Shown: positions 1-7,684 of the stretch, piece by piece
How positions within the stretch are numbered: position 1 is the stretch's first letter
Layout of the letters: every line of letters begins with the position of its first letter
Assembly (NCBI GenBank): GCA_964548275.1
Contig: CAZJQI010000077.1
Span: forward strand, 1-14,750
Length of the DNA stretch: 14,750 nt
From: JAUVUV01 sp964548275
Lineage (GTDB): Bacteria; Gemmatimonadota; Glassbacteria; GWA2-58-10
Reading direction: 5' to 3'
The notes under the pieces: model-generated
Told to the model about the DNA's origin: nothing
Seen by the model: only the letters and a program-made list of their open reading frames with translations
Databases searched by the model: none
Program-made: the position numbers and the translations under genes

Positions 1-55
1 CGGGGTGTGTAACTCCCCTCTTGAGAGGCGTGCCTGCAAAGCAGGCGGGGTGTGT
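1..55. repeat. Repeat-like element with twin CGGGGTGTGT units and small hairpins
   Basis: The decamer CGGGGTGTGT occurs at 1-10 and again at 46-55. Between the copies lie two small inverted repeats: CCTCT/AGAGG (17-28, 2-nt loop) and GCCTGC/GCAGGC (32-46, AAA loop). A unit bounded by short direct repeats and containing hairpins resembles bacterial REP or other interspersed palindromic elements. The window begins inside it, so its full length is unknown. No reading frame is associated. It lies downstream of the permease terminator, where such elements often sit. Assignment to a repeat family is inference. Confidence 0.45.
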
Positions 56-123
56 CATGCACCAGACGGTTGAAGAATTCACCCATTATTCTGTGATTTT
101 TTCAAAGCTGTTTTTAAATAAAA

Positions 124-152
124 ATGCCTCCCGGACTTTGTCCGGGAGGCAT
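124..152 (-). terminator. Rho-independent terminator of the APC permease
   Basis: A perfect 13-bp stem (124-136 pairing with 140-152, GC-rich, rich in CCCGG/CCGGG) encloses a 3-nt loop. One more A-T pair is possible at 123/153. Read on the minus strand, the stem is followed at once by TTTTATTTA, the expected U-rich tail. It lies 15 bases beyond the permease stop codon. The plus-strand side has no T-run, so termination is predicted only for minus-strand transcription. Confidence 0.93.
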
Positions 153-166
153 TCAGGAACGTGAGG

Positions 167-1558
167 CTATTCCTCAATCTTGATCTTGATCACCTTACGG
201 AAGCCACTGGTAAGAATGCCGTAATACGTCAGGCCGAAAACCATCCAGAGTGTTACCCACTTGAGCACGGCAGTATCAAGGCTGAGGAATATTTTCCCGA
301 TAATGATCATGCCCAGAACCGGCATAATGATAAAGCGCCAGATTTCAACTGGACCCAGCTCGTCCTGCCTGTGACGGATCACGTATTCGAATATCACAGA
401 GAGATTGACTGCGAAAAATCCCAGAAAAGCCCCGTAATTGAGTACCATTGCGGCGGTCTCGAAATTCATTAGGCTTGGAAATGCCAGGGAAATGGCAGCG
501 ATCAGCAGCAGATTGTATGTCGGGATCTTGTGCTTGGGGCTGACATAGGAGAAGAACTTTTTCGGCAGCACTCCATCCCGGCCCATGCCGTACATCAGAC
601 GCGCTGCCGAGACCTGGGCGGCCAGGGCGCAGGAGACAGCGGCCACGATCATTATCAGAAAGACGAAGTAGCGGAAAAAACTCCCGCCGATTCTTTCCGA
701 GATCAGCAGCACCGCGCTCACGTCTCTTGGCAGACCGTTATAGTCCGGCCAGACCATCTGTGAAAGATAGGCCACAATCACGAAAATTACAGCGCAAAAC
801 AGGGCCACGAGCACGGTGGCCCTGCCGATATTGACCCGCGGGTTTTCCACCTCCTCGGCCAGGGTCGAGACCCCGTCGAAACCGATATATGAAAATATGC
901 CGATTGAAGCACCGGCCAGAATCAGTGAAGTATTAAATGTTGCAGGGTGATAGAAAGGCTTGGTGGATAAAATGACACCTTCACCCACACCGCTGGCCAG
1001 CGCGATGATAGCTAAAATAACAAACAATACAGCGGCCAGTATCATCGCTACGGTCATAATTGCATTGGCGCGGGTGGTGACTTTGATTCCGAAAAAGTTG
1101 ATCGCGGTCATGAACACCACGAAAGCGACAATCCAGACCCAGGACGGTACCTGGGGGGCTATCTGCACGCAGAGATCCCTGGCCGCGATTACACTAAGCA
1201 GGGGAACCAGAACGTAGCTCATGAACAGGGCCCAGCCGATTACGAACCCGACATGCGGGTGTATCGCCTGCTGCGTGTAGGAGTAGGCGGTTCCAGCTAT
1301 CGGATGCCTGGCCGCCATCTTGGCGTAGCTGGTCGCGGTGAAAAACAGTGCCACGAACGCCACGACATAAACAGCCGCCAGATGGCCCATGGAAACGATG
1401 GCGATTATACCGAGCATCGGAAAGGGAGCTGTGGGCGTTACGTAAGCCAGCCCGTATGCAACCAGGTGGCGCAGCTTCAAAACGCGTCTGAACTCCTGCT
1501 TATACCCGTAGGCTTCAAGGGTATCTCCCTGATCCTGTGCAGACATATTCTCGGCCAC
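167..1558 (-). CDS. APC-superfamily amino-acid permease
   Basis: Predicted inner-membrane amino-acid transporter, about 463 residues and roughly 12 hydrophobic segments, the usual size for the APC superfamily. Family hallmarks visible are a TM1 motif GLAYVTPTAPF near residues 36-46, PIAGTAYSYT near 86-95, and the TM6-type motif FDGVSTLAEEVENPR in mid-protein. The chosen start is GTG at 1558, because AGGAGG (1564-1569) lies exactly 5 nt upstream. An ATG at 1546, four codons in, is the alternative. The reading frame stays open upstream to an ATG at 1642, but that extension is charged, Cys-rich and lacks an SD. The gene is divergent from a threonine/serine dehydratase, so a hydroxy amino acid is a reasonable guess for the substrate. 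The sequence alone does not fix specificity; polyamines are possible. Confidence 0.9.
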   Translation of the reverse strand: MAENMSAQDQGDTLEAYGYKQEFRRVLKLRHLVAYGLAYVTPTAPFPMLGIIAIVSMGHLAAVYVVAFVALFFTATSYAKMAARHPIAGTAYSYTQQAIHPHVGFVIGWALFMSYVLVPLLSVIAARDLCVQIAPQVPSWVWIVAFVVFMTAINFFGIKVTTRANAIMTVAMILAAVLFVILAIIALASGVGEGVILSTKPFYHPATFNTSLILAGASIGIFSYIGFDGVSTLAEEVENPRVNIGRATVLVALFCAVIFVIVAYLSQMVWPDYNGLPRDVSAVLLISERIGGSFFRYFVFLIMIVAAVSCALAAQVSAARLMYGMGRDGVLPKKFFSYVSPKHKIPTYNLLLIAAISLAFPSLMNFETAAMVLNYGAFLGFFAVNLSVIFEYVIRHRQDELGPVEIWRFIIMPVLGMIIIGKIFLSLDTAVLKWVTLWMVFGLTYYGILTSGFRKVIKIKIEE

Positions 1559-1717
1559 TCCTACCTCCTGCTGGCAGATTGTGAAAAAACAACGACAGGG
1601 GGCGGCTCTCCCCTGACTTTTAACCCAACAGTACCGGATCATTTATTGTCAAATGAGCTGAAATTAAGCAAGACGGCCCCCTGAGGCAAGTAAAAAGGCT
1701 TTATCCCTTGCAAAGAG

Positions 1718-1746
1718 TTTACAATTCTCCCCTGATATTATAAAAT
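1718..1746 (+). promoter_or_regulatory. Sigma70-type promoter for the dehydratase gene
   Basis: TTTACA at 1718-1723 (5/6 to the -35 consensus), a 17-nt spacer, then TAAAAT at 1741-1746 (5/6 to the -10 consensus). The predicted transcript starts near 1753, giving a leader of about 125 nt before the TTG start at 1880. That leader contains a small hairpin, GGGGA/TCCCC at 1760-1774, of unknown significance. No riboswitch fold was recognised. Confidence 0.55.
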
Positions 1747-1879
1747 GGTGTATTAAAAAGGGGATAACTTCCCCAGGGCAGGAATAAAATCCTTATTAAC
1801 CTGTTTTAATTTGGGCTTGTTCGTCTGCCTGTCAGTGGGATAAATATTGGTTGCCAGCGGAAGGGGATGGAGGCAGCTA

Positions 1880-2830
1880 TTGATCCAGCTGGAGGATATT
1901 CAAAAAGCGAAACGTGTTATCAAAGAGGCGGCCAACAGAACCCCGGTGATGGCCTCCCGTACTCTGGACAGACAGTGCAGGGCAAGAATTTTTCTTAAAT
2001 GTGAAAATTTCCAGCGTACCGGATCTTTCAAGTTCCGCGGGGCTTTCAATGCTTTAAGTACACTGAACGATACTGAGCGGTCTGCCGGTGTGGTGACCCA
2101 CAGCAGCGGGAACCATGCCCAGGCTCTGGCTCTGGCAGCGGCTGTTTCCGGAGTACGGGCAAAGATAGTCATGCCGCGGGCAAGTTCCCCGGTCAAGATC
2201 GAAGCGGTCAAAGGCTATGGGGCGGATGTCATCCTCTGCGAGAATAATCTCGCCTCCCGCGAAAAGACAGCAGCATCGCTGATCGCCTCCGATGGCCTTA
2301 CCCTGATTCACCCGTACAATGACGAGCGGATAATAGCGGGTGCAGGAACAGCCGCAATGGAACTTCTTGAAAAAACCGGCCCGCTGGATTTGTTGCTGGC
2401 CCCGGTGGGAGGCGGGGGACTGCTGAGCGGAACCGCCACAGCAGCAAAGGGCCTTTATCCGGAAACAAAGGTCTGGGGAGTCGAGCCGGCCGGGGCGGAT
2501 GACGCCTACCGCTCTTTTCACAGCGGCAAGCTGATACCGCAGACAGACCCGCAGACAATCGCAGATGGTTTGCGAACCTCTCTCGGTGATAAAACGTTCG
2601 AGATTATTACAGAGCGTGTCGATAATATTATTCTGGCAGAAGAAGATGAGATCATTCGTGCTATGCGTTTTCTCTGGGAACGGATGAAGATCGTGGTGGA
2701 ACCCTCTGGAGCGGTGTCTCTGGTGCCGGTACTCGAGGGCAGGCTTCCCTCAAGCAAAGACCTTCGTGTCGGAGTGATCTTGAGTGGCGGCAATGTGAAT
2801 TTACAGGCCTTTTTCGATACCCTGAAATAG
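1880..2830 (+). CDS. Threonine/serine dehydratase (PLP fold type II, no ACT domain)
   Basis: Predicted cytoplasmic PLP enzyme that deaminates L-threonine to 2-oxobutyrate and/or L-serine to pyruvate. The product is 316 residues. The PLP lysine is Lys51 in GSFKFRGAF, the substrate loop is SSGNHAQ (75-81), the phosphate-binding glycine loop is GGGGLLSG (177-184), and EPSGA (274-278) and LSGGN (301-305) complete the family pattern. There is no C-terminal ACT regulatory domain, so it resembles the short catabolic TdcB-type enzymes and serine racemase rather than long biosynthetic IlvA. The start is TTG at 1880, 6 nt after GGAGG. It gives MIQLEDIQKA, close to the usual family N-terminus. The TTG at 1847 has no SD. 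The neighbouring divergent permease suggests an uptake-and-degradation pair. Serine racemase activity cannot be excluded. Confidence 0.9.
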   Translation: MIQLEDIQKAKRVIKEAANRTPVMASRTLDRQCRARIFLKCENFQRTGSFKFRGAFNALSTLNDTERSAGVVTHSSGNHAQALALAAAVSGVRAKIVMPRASSPVKIEAVKGYGADVILCENNLASREKTAASLIASDGLTLIHPYNDERIIAGAGTAAMELLEKTGPLDLLLAPVGGGGLLSGTATAAKGLYPETKVWGVEPAGADDAYRSFHSGKLIPQTDPQTIADGLRTSLGDKTFEIITERVDNIILAEEDEIIRAMRFLWERMKIVVEPSGAVSLVPVLEGRLPSSKDLRVGVILSGGNVNLQAFFDTLK

Positions 2831-2837
2831 AAAAACC

Positions 2838-2865
2838 TTTACCCATTTAAATCAAAGTATAAAAT
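2838..2865 (+). promoter_or_regulatory. Candidate promoter for the potassium channel gene
   Basis: TTTACC (2838-2843), a 16-nt spacer, and TAAAAT (2860-2865) form a sigma70-like promoter in the AT-rich 113-bp spacer before the channel gene. It resembles the TTTACA-17-TAAAAT element ahead of the dehydratase, which raises its plausibility. The -35 is only 4/6 to consensus. A run of T follows at 2869-2874. Confidence 0.4.
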
Positions 2866-2943
2866 TCCTTTTTTGAATATATCTTTTAAAACATCTGATT
2901 TTTTTAACAAAGGAGCCTCAAAACGGCTACCAAAGCAAATAAT

Positions 2944-4629
2944 GTGCGTAATTACATGCGCGATTTGATCTGGCATGAGAGAGCGCAGCTTAAGGAGACC
3001 ACCAGGGTCTTTATCGTATTTCTTCTCAGCATAAGTATCATGATCACCATATTCGGGCTGGGTTACTACTTTCTGGGGCGGTTACAGGGCATACCGCGTA
3101 CCCTGGTGGAATGCTTCTATTTTATCTGGATCACTTTCGCCACTATCGGCTATACGGATGAGGGGTTTACCGGGGGAGCGATTATCCGCGTAATAACCAT
3201 TCTCGTGGGAGCTTTCCTGATTGTGCGATTCATTGTGCTCAGTGCCCATGTCTATGCCAGAGTGGTTGTTGAAGAGGTCTATAATTTGAAAGTAGTTAAC
3301 GAGATGAAAAAGGCGCTGGAGAAGGCAGAGGGGCATTTCCTGATTTTCGGTGACGACCGGGAGCTGATCAACAAGATAATCCAGGGTTTGATCCACCGAG
3401 AGGAGGTATTTCTGGTCAGCGAGGACGACGAAATGGTTCGGGAATTCAAGCAGGAGTACCCGGATCTGAAATATATCATAGCCAAGGCCTCCAGGGCGGA
3501 GACTGTGGACCAGTCGCGGCCAGAGGCTGCCGACGGAGCTTATCTTCTTTACCGGCATGATGAAAAGAATATCCTTCTGGCTGCAATGCTCGAAAAAAGG
3601 GTGCGTATTATCAGCAGTTTTTCCGGCAATCTCACTTCGATCCCCCGTTTCAGACGTCTGGGGGTAGAGCCGATTTCGCCCCATTACAGCGGAGGATTGA
3701 AAATAGTCTCCGCCATGATCCGGCCCCAGGTGGCCGCGTTTCTTGACCGCTATGTATTTCCAGAAAATGCTCCACTCCAGTTTATGGCAATACCGTTTAA
3801 GGAAGCGAAAGAGGAATGGCATTATGTCCCACTCGCCACATATCAGGATGATAAGATGAATTTTCATCCATCCAAAGATAAGGGAGATATTTGTTTCGTT
3901 CTCGGCTTTAGGGATACTTCTTCGAGTATCAGGAAACTAGGCCACCTGGAAGTCCCCGAGTTGCCCATACGAACCGATAGGTTTCTCGTACTGGGTGGAG
4001 GAATTATCGGAACCACGGTCATTTCAGAATTAATGGCCACGAAAAGAGAAATAATGGTAGTTGAGCCCTCTGCCGAGAAAATCAGATCTCTGAAAAAGCG
4101 ATTCGGAAAAGACGGTATCGAATATGATATCGGCGATGCCCTCAGCAGAGACTTCAATATTGAAAAATTCGATGGGGTCGCGATTTGCACACCGAATGAT
4201 GAGAAGAACTTCACCATTGGGCTTGATTTTGTCAATACACACCTGATAAGGATTGCGCGGGCGGTTGATGACGACATGGAGTTTCACTATAAAAGGATAG
4301 GCGCTATCCCTGTGTTTGTCGGCAGAGTAGGCTCGGCGAGGATGTTGCGTGAAGTGACCAATAAACTGGCCAACGAGGTGCTGCGCGAGATGCTGTTGCA
4401 GTCGTACAGGATGGACCAGGTTTATATTACAAAGCCGTGCACTGTGAAAGAATTAAAGTGGACTTACAGAAACAAAGTTATCGCTCTATGCCGTGAAAAC
4501 TACTGCTATTTTGGTCCTGATGATGAGGAGAGCCTGAAGGCTGGTGATACGTTGATTATCTGCGGGCATATAGACACCAACAGAGAACTGCGCCTTGCCC
4601 ATCGGATACAGGAGCAGTCTGCAGGTTGA
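2944..4629 (+). CDS. Two-TM potassium channel with tandem RCK (TrkA-N/TrkA-C) domains
   Basis: Predicted inner-membrane ion channel of 561 residues from the GTG at 2944. Two hydrophobic segments (about 22-44 and 78-104) flank a pore loop, WITFATIGYTDEGF, with a potassium selectivity filter TIGYTD (67-72) in place of the commoner TVGYGD. Two RCK units follow. RCK1 starts near 130 (GHFLIFGDD), without the dinucleotide-binding GxGxxG. RCK2 starts near 345 (DRFLVLGGGIIG), with an intact glycine motif and an acidic strand end (MVVEP). TrkA-C-like regions lie near 260-330 and 490-545. Two RCK domains on one chain match the architecture of GsuK-type channels, as opposed to MthK, where the second RCK comes from a separate translation product. 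The start is uncertain: no in-frame ATG lies near the SD, GTG 2944 is 28 nt beyond it, and ACG 2923 is ideally spaced from AAAGGAG (2909-2915). Confidence 0.9.
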   Translation: MRNYMRDLIWHERAQLKETTRVFIVFLLSISIMITIFGLGYYFLGRLQGIPRTLVECFYFIWITFATIGYTDEGFTGGAIIRVITILVGAFLIVRFIVLSAHVYARVVVEEVYNLKVVNEMKKALEKAEGHFLIFGDDRELINKIIQGLIHREEVFLVSEDDEMVREFKQEYPDLKYIIAKASRAETVDQSRPEAADGAYLLYRHDEKNILLAAMLEKRVRIISSFSGNLTSIPRFRRLGVEPISPHYSGGLKIVSAMIRPQVAAFLDRYVFPENAPLQFMAIPFKEAKEEWHYVPLATYQDDKMNFHPSKDKGDICFVLGFRDTSSSIRKLGHLEVPELPIRTDRFLVLGGGIIGTTVISELMATKREIMVVEPSAEKIRSLKKRFGKDGIEYDIGDALSRDFNIEKFDGVAICTPNDEKNFTIGLDFVNTHLIRIARAVDDDMEFHYKRIGAIPVFVGRVGSARMLREVTNKLANEVLREMLLQSYRMDQVYITKPCTVKELKWTYRNKVIALCRENYCYFGPDDEESLKAGDTLIICGHIDTNRELRLAHRIQEQSAG

Positions 4630-4686
4630 TATAGGTGTGAGGATGGTTCTCTTTTTCGGTTCTGGACACCGGATCAGCTAAAGACC

Positions 4687-4721
4687 CCCTGACAATTAAT
4701 CGGTTAATTCTCCCTGACAAT
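4687..4721 (+). promoter_or_regulatory. Direct repeats flanking a palindrome abutting the fetA start
   Basis: CCCTGACAAT occurs at 4687-4696 and again at 4712-4721, start-to-start 25 bp, with the second copy ending right before the ATG at 4722. Between and partly overlapping them is the inverted repeat AATTAA-TCGG-TTAATT (4694-4709). No SD sequence is visible before this ATG, so the repeat structure occupies the translation initiation region. This is a candidate operator or RNA control element; no known regulator motif was recognised with confidence. Confidence 0.4.
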
Positions 4722-5417
4722 ATGTTTAAACTTCGAAGAGCAGCGGTCAGCCTGGCCGGAAAAACGATTCTGCAGGATATCGATCTGAAACTGGATGAAA
4801 GTGTCCGGACTGCCGTGGTGGGCCGGAGCGGTGCGGGTAAATCGACACTTTTGAAATTGCTCTGCTTTATGGTACATCCAACCTCGGGGACTGTAGAGTA
4901 CCGGGGAGCCCAGGTCAAGCCTTCATCTCTGCCAGCCCTGAGAAGAAAGATTCCCATGACAGAGCAGGAACCGGTGCTCTGGGGTGAAACTGTCCGGGAG
5001 AACCTGACCCTTCCTTTCACTTTTCACAGCGCAGGAAAAGATCAAGCTCCGGAGGGAGAGAAGCTGGCCGGCTTGCTTGAATGCATCCAACTCGAGCCGG
5101 GCATTCTGGATGCTCCGGTCAGTTCCCTCTCAGGCGGGGAAAAGCAGCGGGTCGCCATTGCCCGCGCCCTGTGCCTGGAACCCGAAGCTCTGCTGCTGGA
5201 TGAACCAACCTCGGCACTGGACCTTGTTACTGCGGAACGAGTTTTTGACAATATTATCAACCGTTTCCCTGGGCTTTCCTTGATTTTAGTCACTCACTCG
5301 CCGGGTCTTATTGAGCGCACTCAAAAACAGATTTTATTGCGGCAGGGAAGAATAATCTCTGTTGAACAGAACTTGAGCCCTGGTTCACTTAAAGATTTTC
5401 TCGGATCAGAAACATGA
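4722..5417 (+). CDS. fetA: ABC transporter ATP-binding protein, FetA-like
   Basis: Cytoplasmic ATPase subunit of 231 residues. Visible motifs are Walker A GRSGAGKST (34-42), the Q-loop glutamine in TEQEPVLWG (about residue 82), the signature LSGGEKQR (136-143), Walker B LLLDEP (157-162) and the H-loop histidine in VTHSP (192). It overlaps the next gene by ATGA, so the two are translationally coupled. The partner is recognisably of the FetB/YbbM (UPF0014) family, which names this subunit FetA (YbbL). In E. coli, FetAB is reported to export iron and aid resistance to oxidative stress; the metal here is inferred from homology only. The start ATG 4722 has no SD but fits the family N-terminus (MFKLRRAAVSLAGKTIL). 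Confidence 0.88.
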   Translation: MFKLRRAAVSLAGKTILQDIDLKLDESVRTAVVGRSGAGKSTLLKLLCFMVHPTSGTVEYRGAQVKPSSLPALRRKIPMTEQEPVLWGETVRENLTLPFTFHSAGKDQAPEGEKLAGLLECIQLEPGILDAPVSSLSGGEKQRVAIARALCLEPEALLLDEPTSALDLVTAERVFDNIINRFPGLSLILVTHSPGLIERTQKQILLRQGRIISVEQNLSPGSLKDFLGSET

Positions 5418-6205
5418 CCCCCAAATTTTACGACATTACGCTGGCGGGCCTTTTGGCCGCCTATGCCCTGGCGCTGCCGGTCTGGCTGATCATTCTCACC
5501 AACCGTCTCGGATTGAACCGTGACATGCTGGTTTCTGTGCTCAGAATGAGCCTCCAGCTTCTGGTGATCGGTTACGTGTTGAGATACCTGTTCGAGGTGC
5601 GTATCTGGTATTTGACTATCGGGGTTTTCCTGGTGATGGTGTTTTTCGCCGCGCGCACGGTGGTGGCCCGGACAGGGTTGAGATTCAAGGGTATAACCCT
5701 TGTGCTCGGGCTGGCAATTCTGGTTGGGGCAGGCGCGGTATCCGCTGTTCTCGCCCTTTATGCAGTCCGGGTGCAGCCGTGGTACGATCCGCGCTATTTT
5801 ATCCCCCTGGCCGGGATGGTGGTGGGCAACTCGATGAACGGCTGTGCGCTGGCCCTGGAACGTTTTTATTCCGCTGTCAAAGAGAACAGAGCTCTGGTGG
5901 AATCACTCGTGGCACACGGCGCAACAGGAAAGGAAGCCTCCCGGCAGATGCTCTGCTCGGCTTTCCGGGCGAGCCTCATTCCAACCCTGAGCTCGATGAG
6001 CGGGATCGGAATCGTTTTCATTCCCGGAATGATGACCGGACAGATCCTCGGCGGAGTCGAGCCGCTGGATTCGATTCGCTACCAGATCGTGATCATGATG
6101 GCAATTCTCGCTTCCGTAGCCCTGGCCAGCTACCTGATCCTGATCCTCGAACAGCGCAAGTTTTTCGATGAATACCACCTCTTGCGCGAGGATATTTTCG
6201 CGTAG
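5414..6205 (+). CDS. fetB: ABC transporter permease, FetB/YbbM (UPF0014) family
   Basis: Inner-membrane permease of 263 residues with about seven hydrophobic stretches. Regions typical of the FetB family are SLQLLVIGYVLRYLF (46-60), PLAGMVVGNSMNG (131-143), the cytoplasmic coupling segment ESLVAHGATGKEA (163-175), and LIPTLSSMSGIGIVFIPGMM (188-207). The ATG at 5414 overlaps the fetA stop by 4 nt, so the two form one transport operon. Export of iron or another transition metal is inferred from the E. coli homologues. An 87-nt gap separates it from the cca gene, which may be cotranscribed. Confidence 0.9.
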   Translation: MTPKFYDITLAGLLAAYALALPVWLIILTNRLGLNRDMLVSVLRMSLQLLVIGYVLRYLFEVRIWYLTIGVFLVMVFFAARTVVARTGLRFKGITLVLGLAILVGAGAVSAVLALYAVRVQPWYDPRYFIPLAGMVVGNSMNGCALALERFYSAVKENRALVESLVAHGATGKEASRQMLCSAFRASLIPTLSSMSGIGIVFIPGMMTGQILGGVEPLDSIRYQIVIMMAILASVALASYLILILEQRKFFDEYHLLREDIFA

Positions 6206-6292
6206 AAACTGAGCGGGTTTGCAAAGCCAGCCGGAACACTGAATGTGAATTTCCAGGGGTCAGGGCCGTATTCGACAGTCAGGACCTGTAAG

Positions 6293-7684
6293 ATGCCATT
6301 TGCAACGGACAGCGTCCAAAAAGAGATGATTCTTTCCCTGGCCCGGCGCATTGCCGATTCAGGCGGCAGGGCCTTTTTTGTAGGCGGGGTGGTGCGTGAC
6401 CGTCTTCTGGGCCGCAAGCCCAAGGATATCGACGTGGAAGTTTACGGGCTCTCCCTGGAGCAGCTCGAACAGATTCTCGCCGAGCAGGGGAAGGTGATTT
6501 TTGTGGGCAGGCAGTTCGGCGTTCTTCGCCTGATGGGCCTGGATGTGGACTGGTCCGTGCCGCGGCGGGACAGCCGGGGCCGACACCCGGTTGTCGAAAT
6601 CGACCACTCAATGTCGCCGAAAGAGGCAAGCCGGAGAAGAGACCTGACAATGAACGCCATGCTCCAGGACGTTATTACAGATGAGCTGATCGACCCCTGG
6701 GGCGGACAGAAAGACATGGATGAGAGAACCTTGCGCACGCCGGATACAAAGCTTTTTGTCGAGGATCCCCTTCGTTTTTACAGGGTGATGCAGTTTGCCG
6801 CGCGATTCGAGATGGTCCCGAGTAAGGAGTTGAATGAGGTCTGCGCGCAGATGGATATCAGCCACGTGTCTGTGGAGCGAGTTGAGGAGGAAATCGCCAA
6901 GCTCTTTCTCGAAGCAGCCAGGCCAAGCCTGGGCTTGCGCTGGCTCGAAAAGGTAGGCAGGCTGGTTGATCTTTTCCCGGAACTCACTATCATGAAAGGC
7001 ACGCCCCAGGAACCCGATTGGCATCCCGAGGGAGATGTCTGGCGGCATACCCTTCAGGTGGTGGATGCCGCGGCCGCTTTGCGTACCGGCCATAGGGAGC
7101 GCGACCTGATGTTGATATGGGCCGCCCTGCTGCATGATATCGGCAAGCCCGCCACCACGACCGAGCTCGCAGGAAGGATCAGAACTCCGGAGCACGACCG
7201 CGAGGGGGAAATTCTGGCCAGGACCATTCTCGAACGGGTGGTAAGAAAGCAATCCGTGATCAAGGGCACAGTGAAACTGGTGGCCCAGCACATGAAACCC
7301 CTTCAGTTTTACCAGAACAAGTCCTCGGAGAAAGCATTCAAGCGCCTGGCTGTCAAGCTCGCCCCGGAAGCCGACCTGGAACTTCTCGCCGCGCTCGCTC
7401 TGGCAGACTGCCGGGGCATGAATCCGCAAGGTGAAATTCCCCTGGAGATTGAGAGCAAAATGGTGAACTGGTTCCTGGAGATGGCGCGAGCCTCCCGGGT
7501 GAACAAGGAACCCGAGAAACCAGTGCTCACGGGACGCCATCTCAAAGGAATTATCGAACCCGGGCCCGGGATGGGCGAGGTGCTGGAGGCAGCTTACAGG
7601 ATTCAGCTCGAAGAGGGGATCAAGGACGTGGAGGAGCTGAAAAGAAGAGCCTTTGAGGAGACCGGGAGAGAAAATTCAGAATAA
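6293..7684 (+). CDS. cca: CCA tRNA nucleotidyltransferase / poly(A) polymerase family with HD domain
   Basis: Predicted cytoplasmic class II nucleotidyltransferase that completes tRNA 3' ends (or adds poly(A)), 463 residues. The N-terminal palm carries FFVGGVVRDRLLGR (28-41) and the metal-binding pair DID (45-47). Later motifs are RRDLTMNAM (115-123), IDPWGG (133-138), LRTPD (147-151) and EDPLRFYR (157-164). An HD phosphohydrolase-like domain follows, with WHPEGDVWRHT near 243-253 and LLHDIGKP near 279-286. The ATG at 6293 is chosen because AGGA lies 8 nt upstream. A GTG at 6245 would add 16 unconserved-looking residues. Single-enzyme CCA addition and separate poly(A) polymerase cannot be told apart by eye. 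The C-terminus ends in a charged helix that looks natural. Confidence 0.9.
   Translation: MPFATDSVQKEMILSLARRIADSGGRAFFVGGVVRDRLLGRKPKDIDVEVYGLSLEQLEQILAEQGKVIFVGRQFGVLRLMGLDVDWSVPRRDSRGRHPVVEIDHSMSPKEASRRRDLTMNAMLQDVITDELIDPWGGQKDMDERTLRTPDTKLFVEDPLRFYRVMQFAARFEMVPSKELNEVCAQMDISHVSVERVEEEIAKLFLEAARPSLGLRWLEKVGRLVDLFPELTIMKGTPQEPDWHPEGDVWRHTLQVVDAAAALRTGHRERDLMLIWAALLHDIGKPATTTELAGRIRTPEHDREGEILARTILERVVRKQSVIKGTVKLVAQHMKPLQFYQNKSSEKAFKRLAVKLAPEADLELLAALALADCRGMNPQGEIPLEIESKMVNWFLEMARASRVNKEPEKPVLTGRHLKGIIEPGPGMGEVLEAAYRIQLEEGIKDVEELKRRAFEETGRENSE

Noticed and set aside
1647..1652. Perfect minus-strand TTGACA upstream of the permease
   Set aside because: No acceptable -10 hexamer lies 16-18 nt downstream, so a promoter call is not supported.
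3082..3867. Open frame of 261 codons on the minus strand opposite the potassium channel
   Set aside because: It is antisense to a well-supported gene, has low-complexity composition and no SD or known motif.
6608..7540. Long open frame (310 codons) on the minus strand opposite the cca gene
   Set aside because: It lies wholly antisense to a gene with clear nucleotidyltransferase and HD motifs, has no recognisable domain, and arises from the GC-biased third positions of the real gene.
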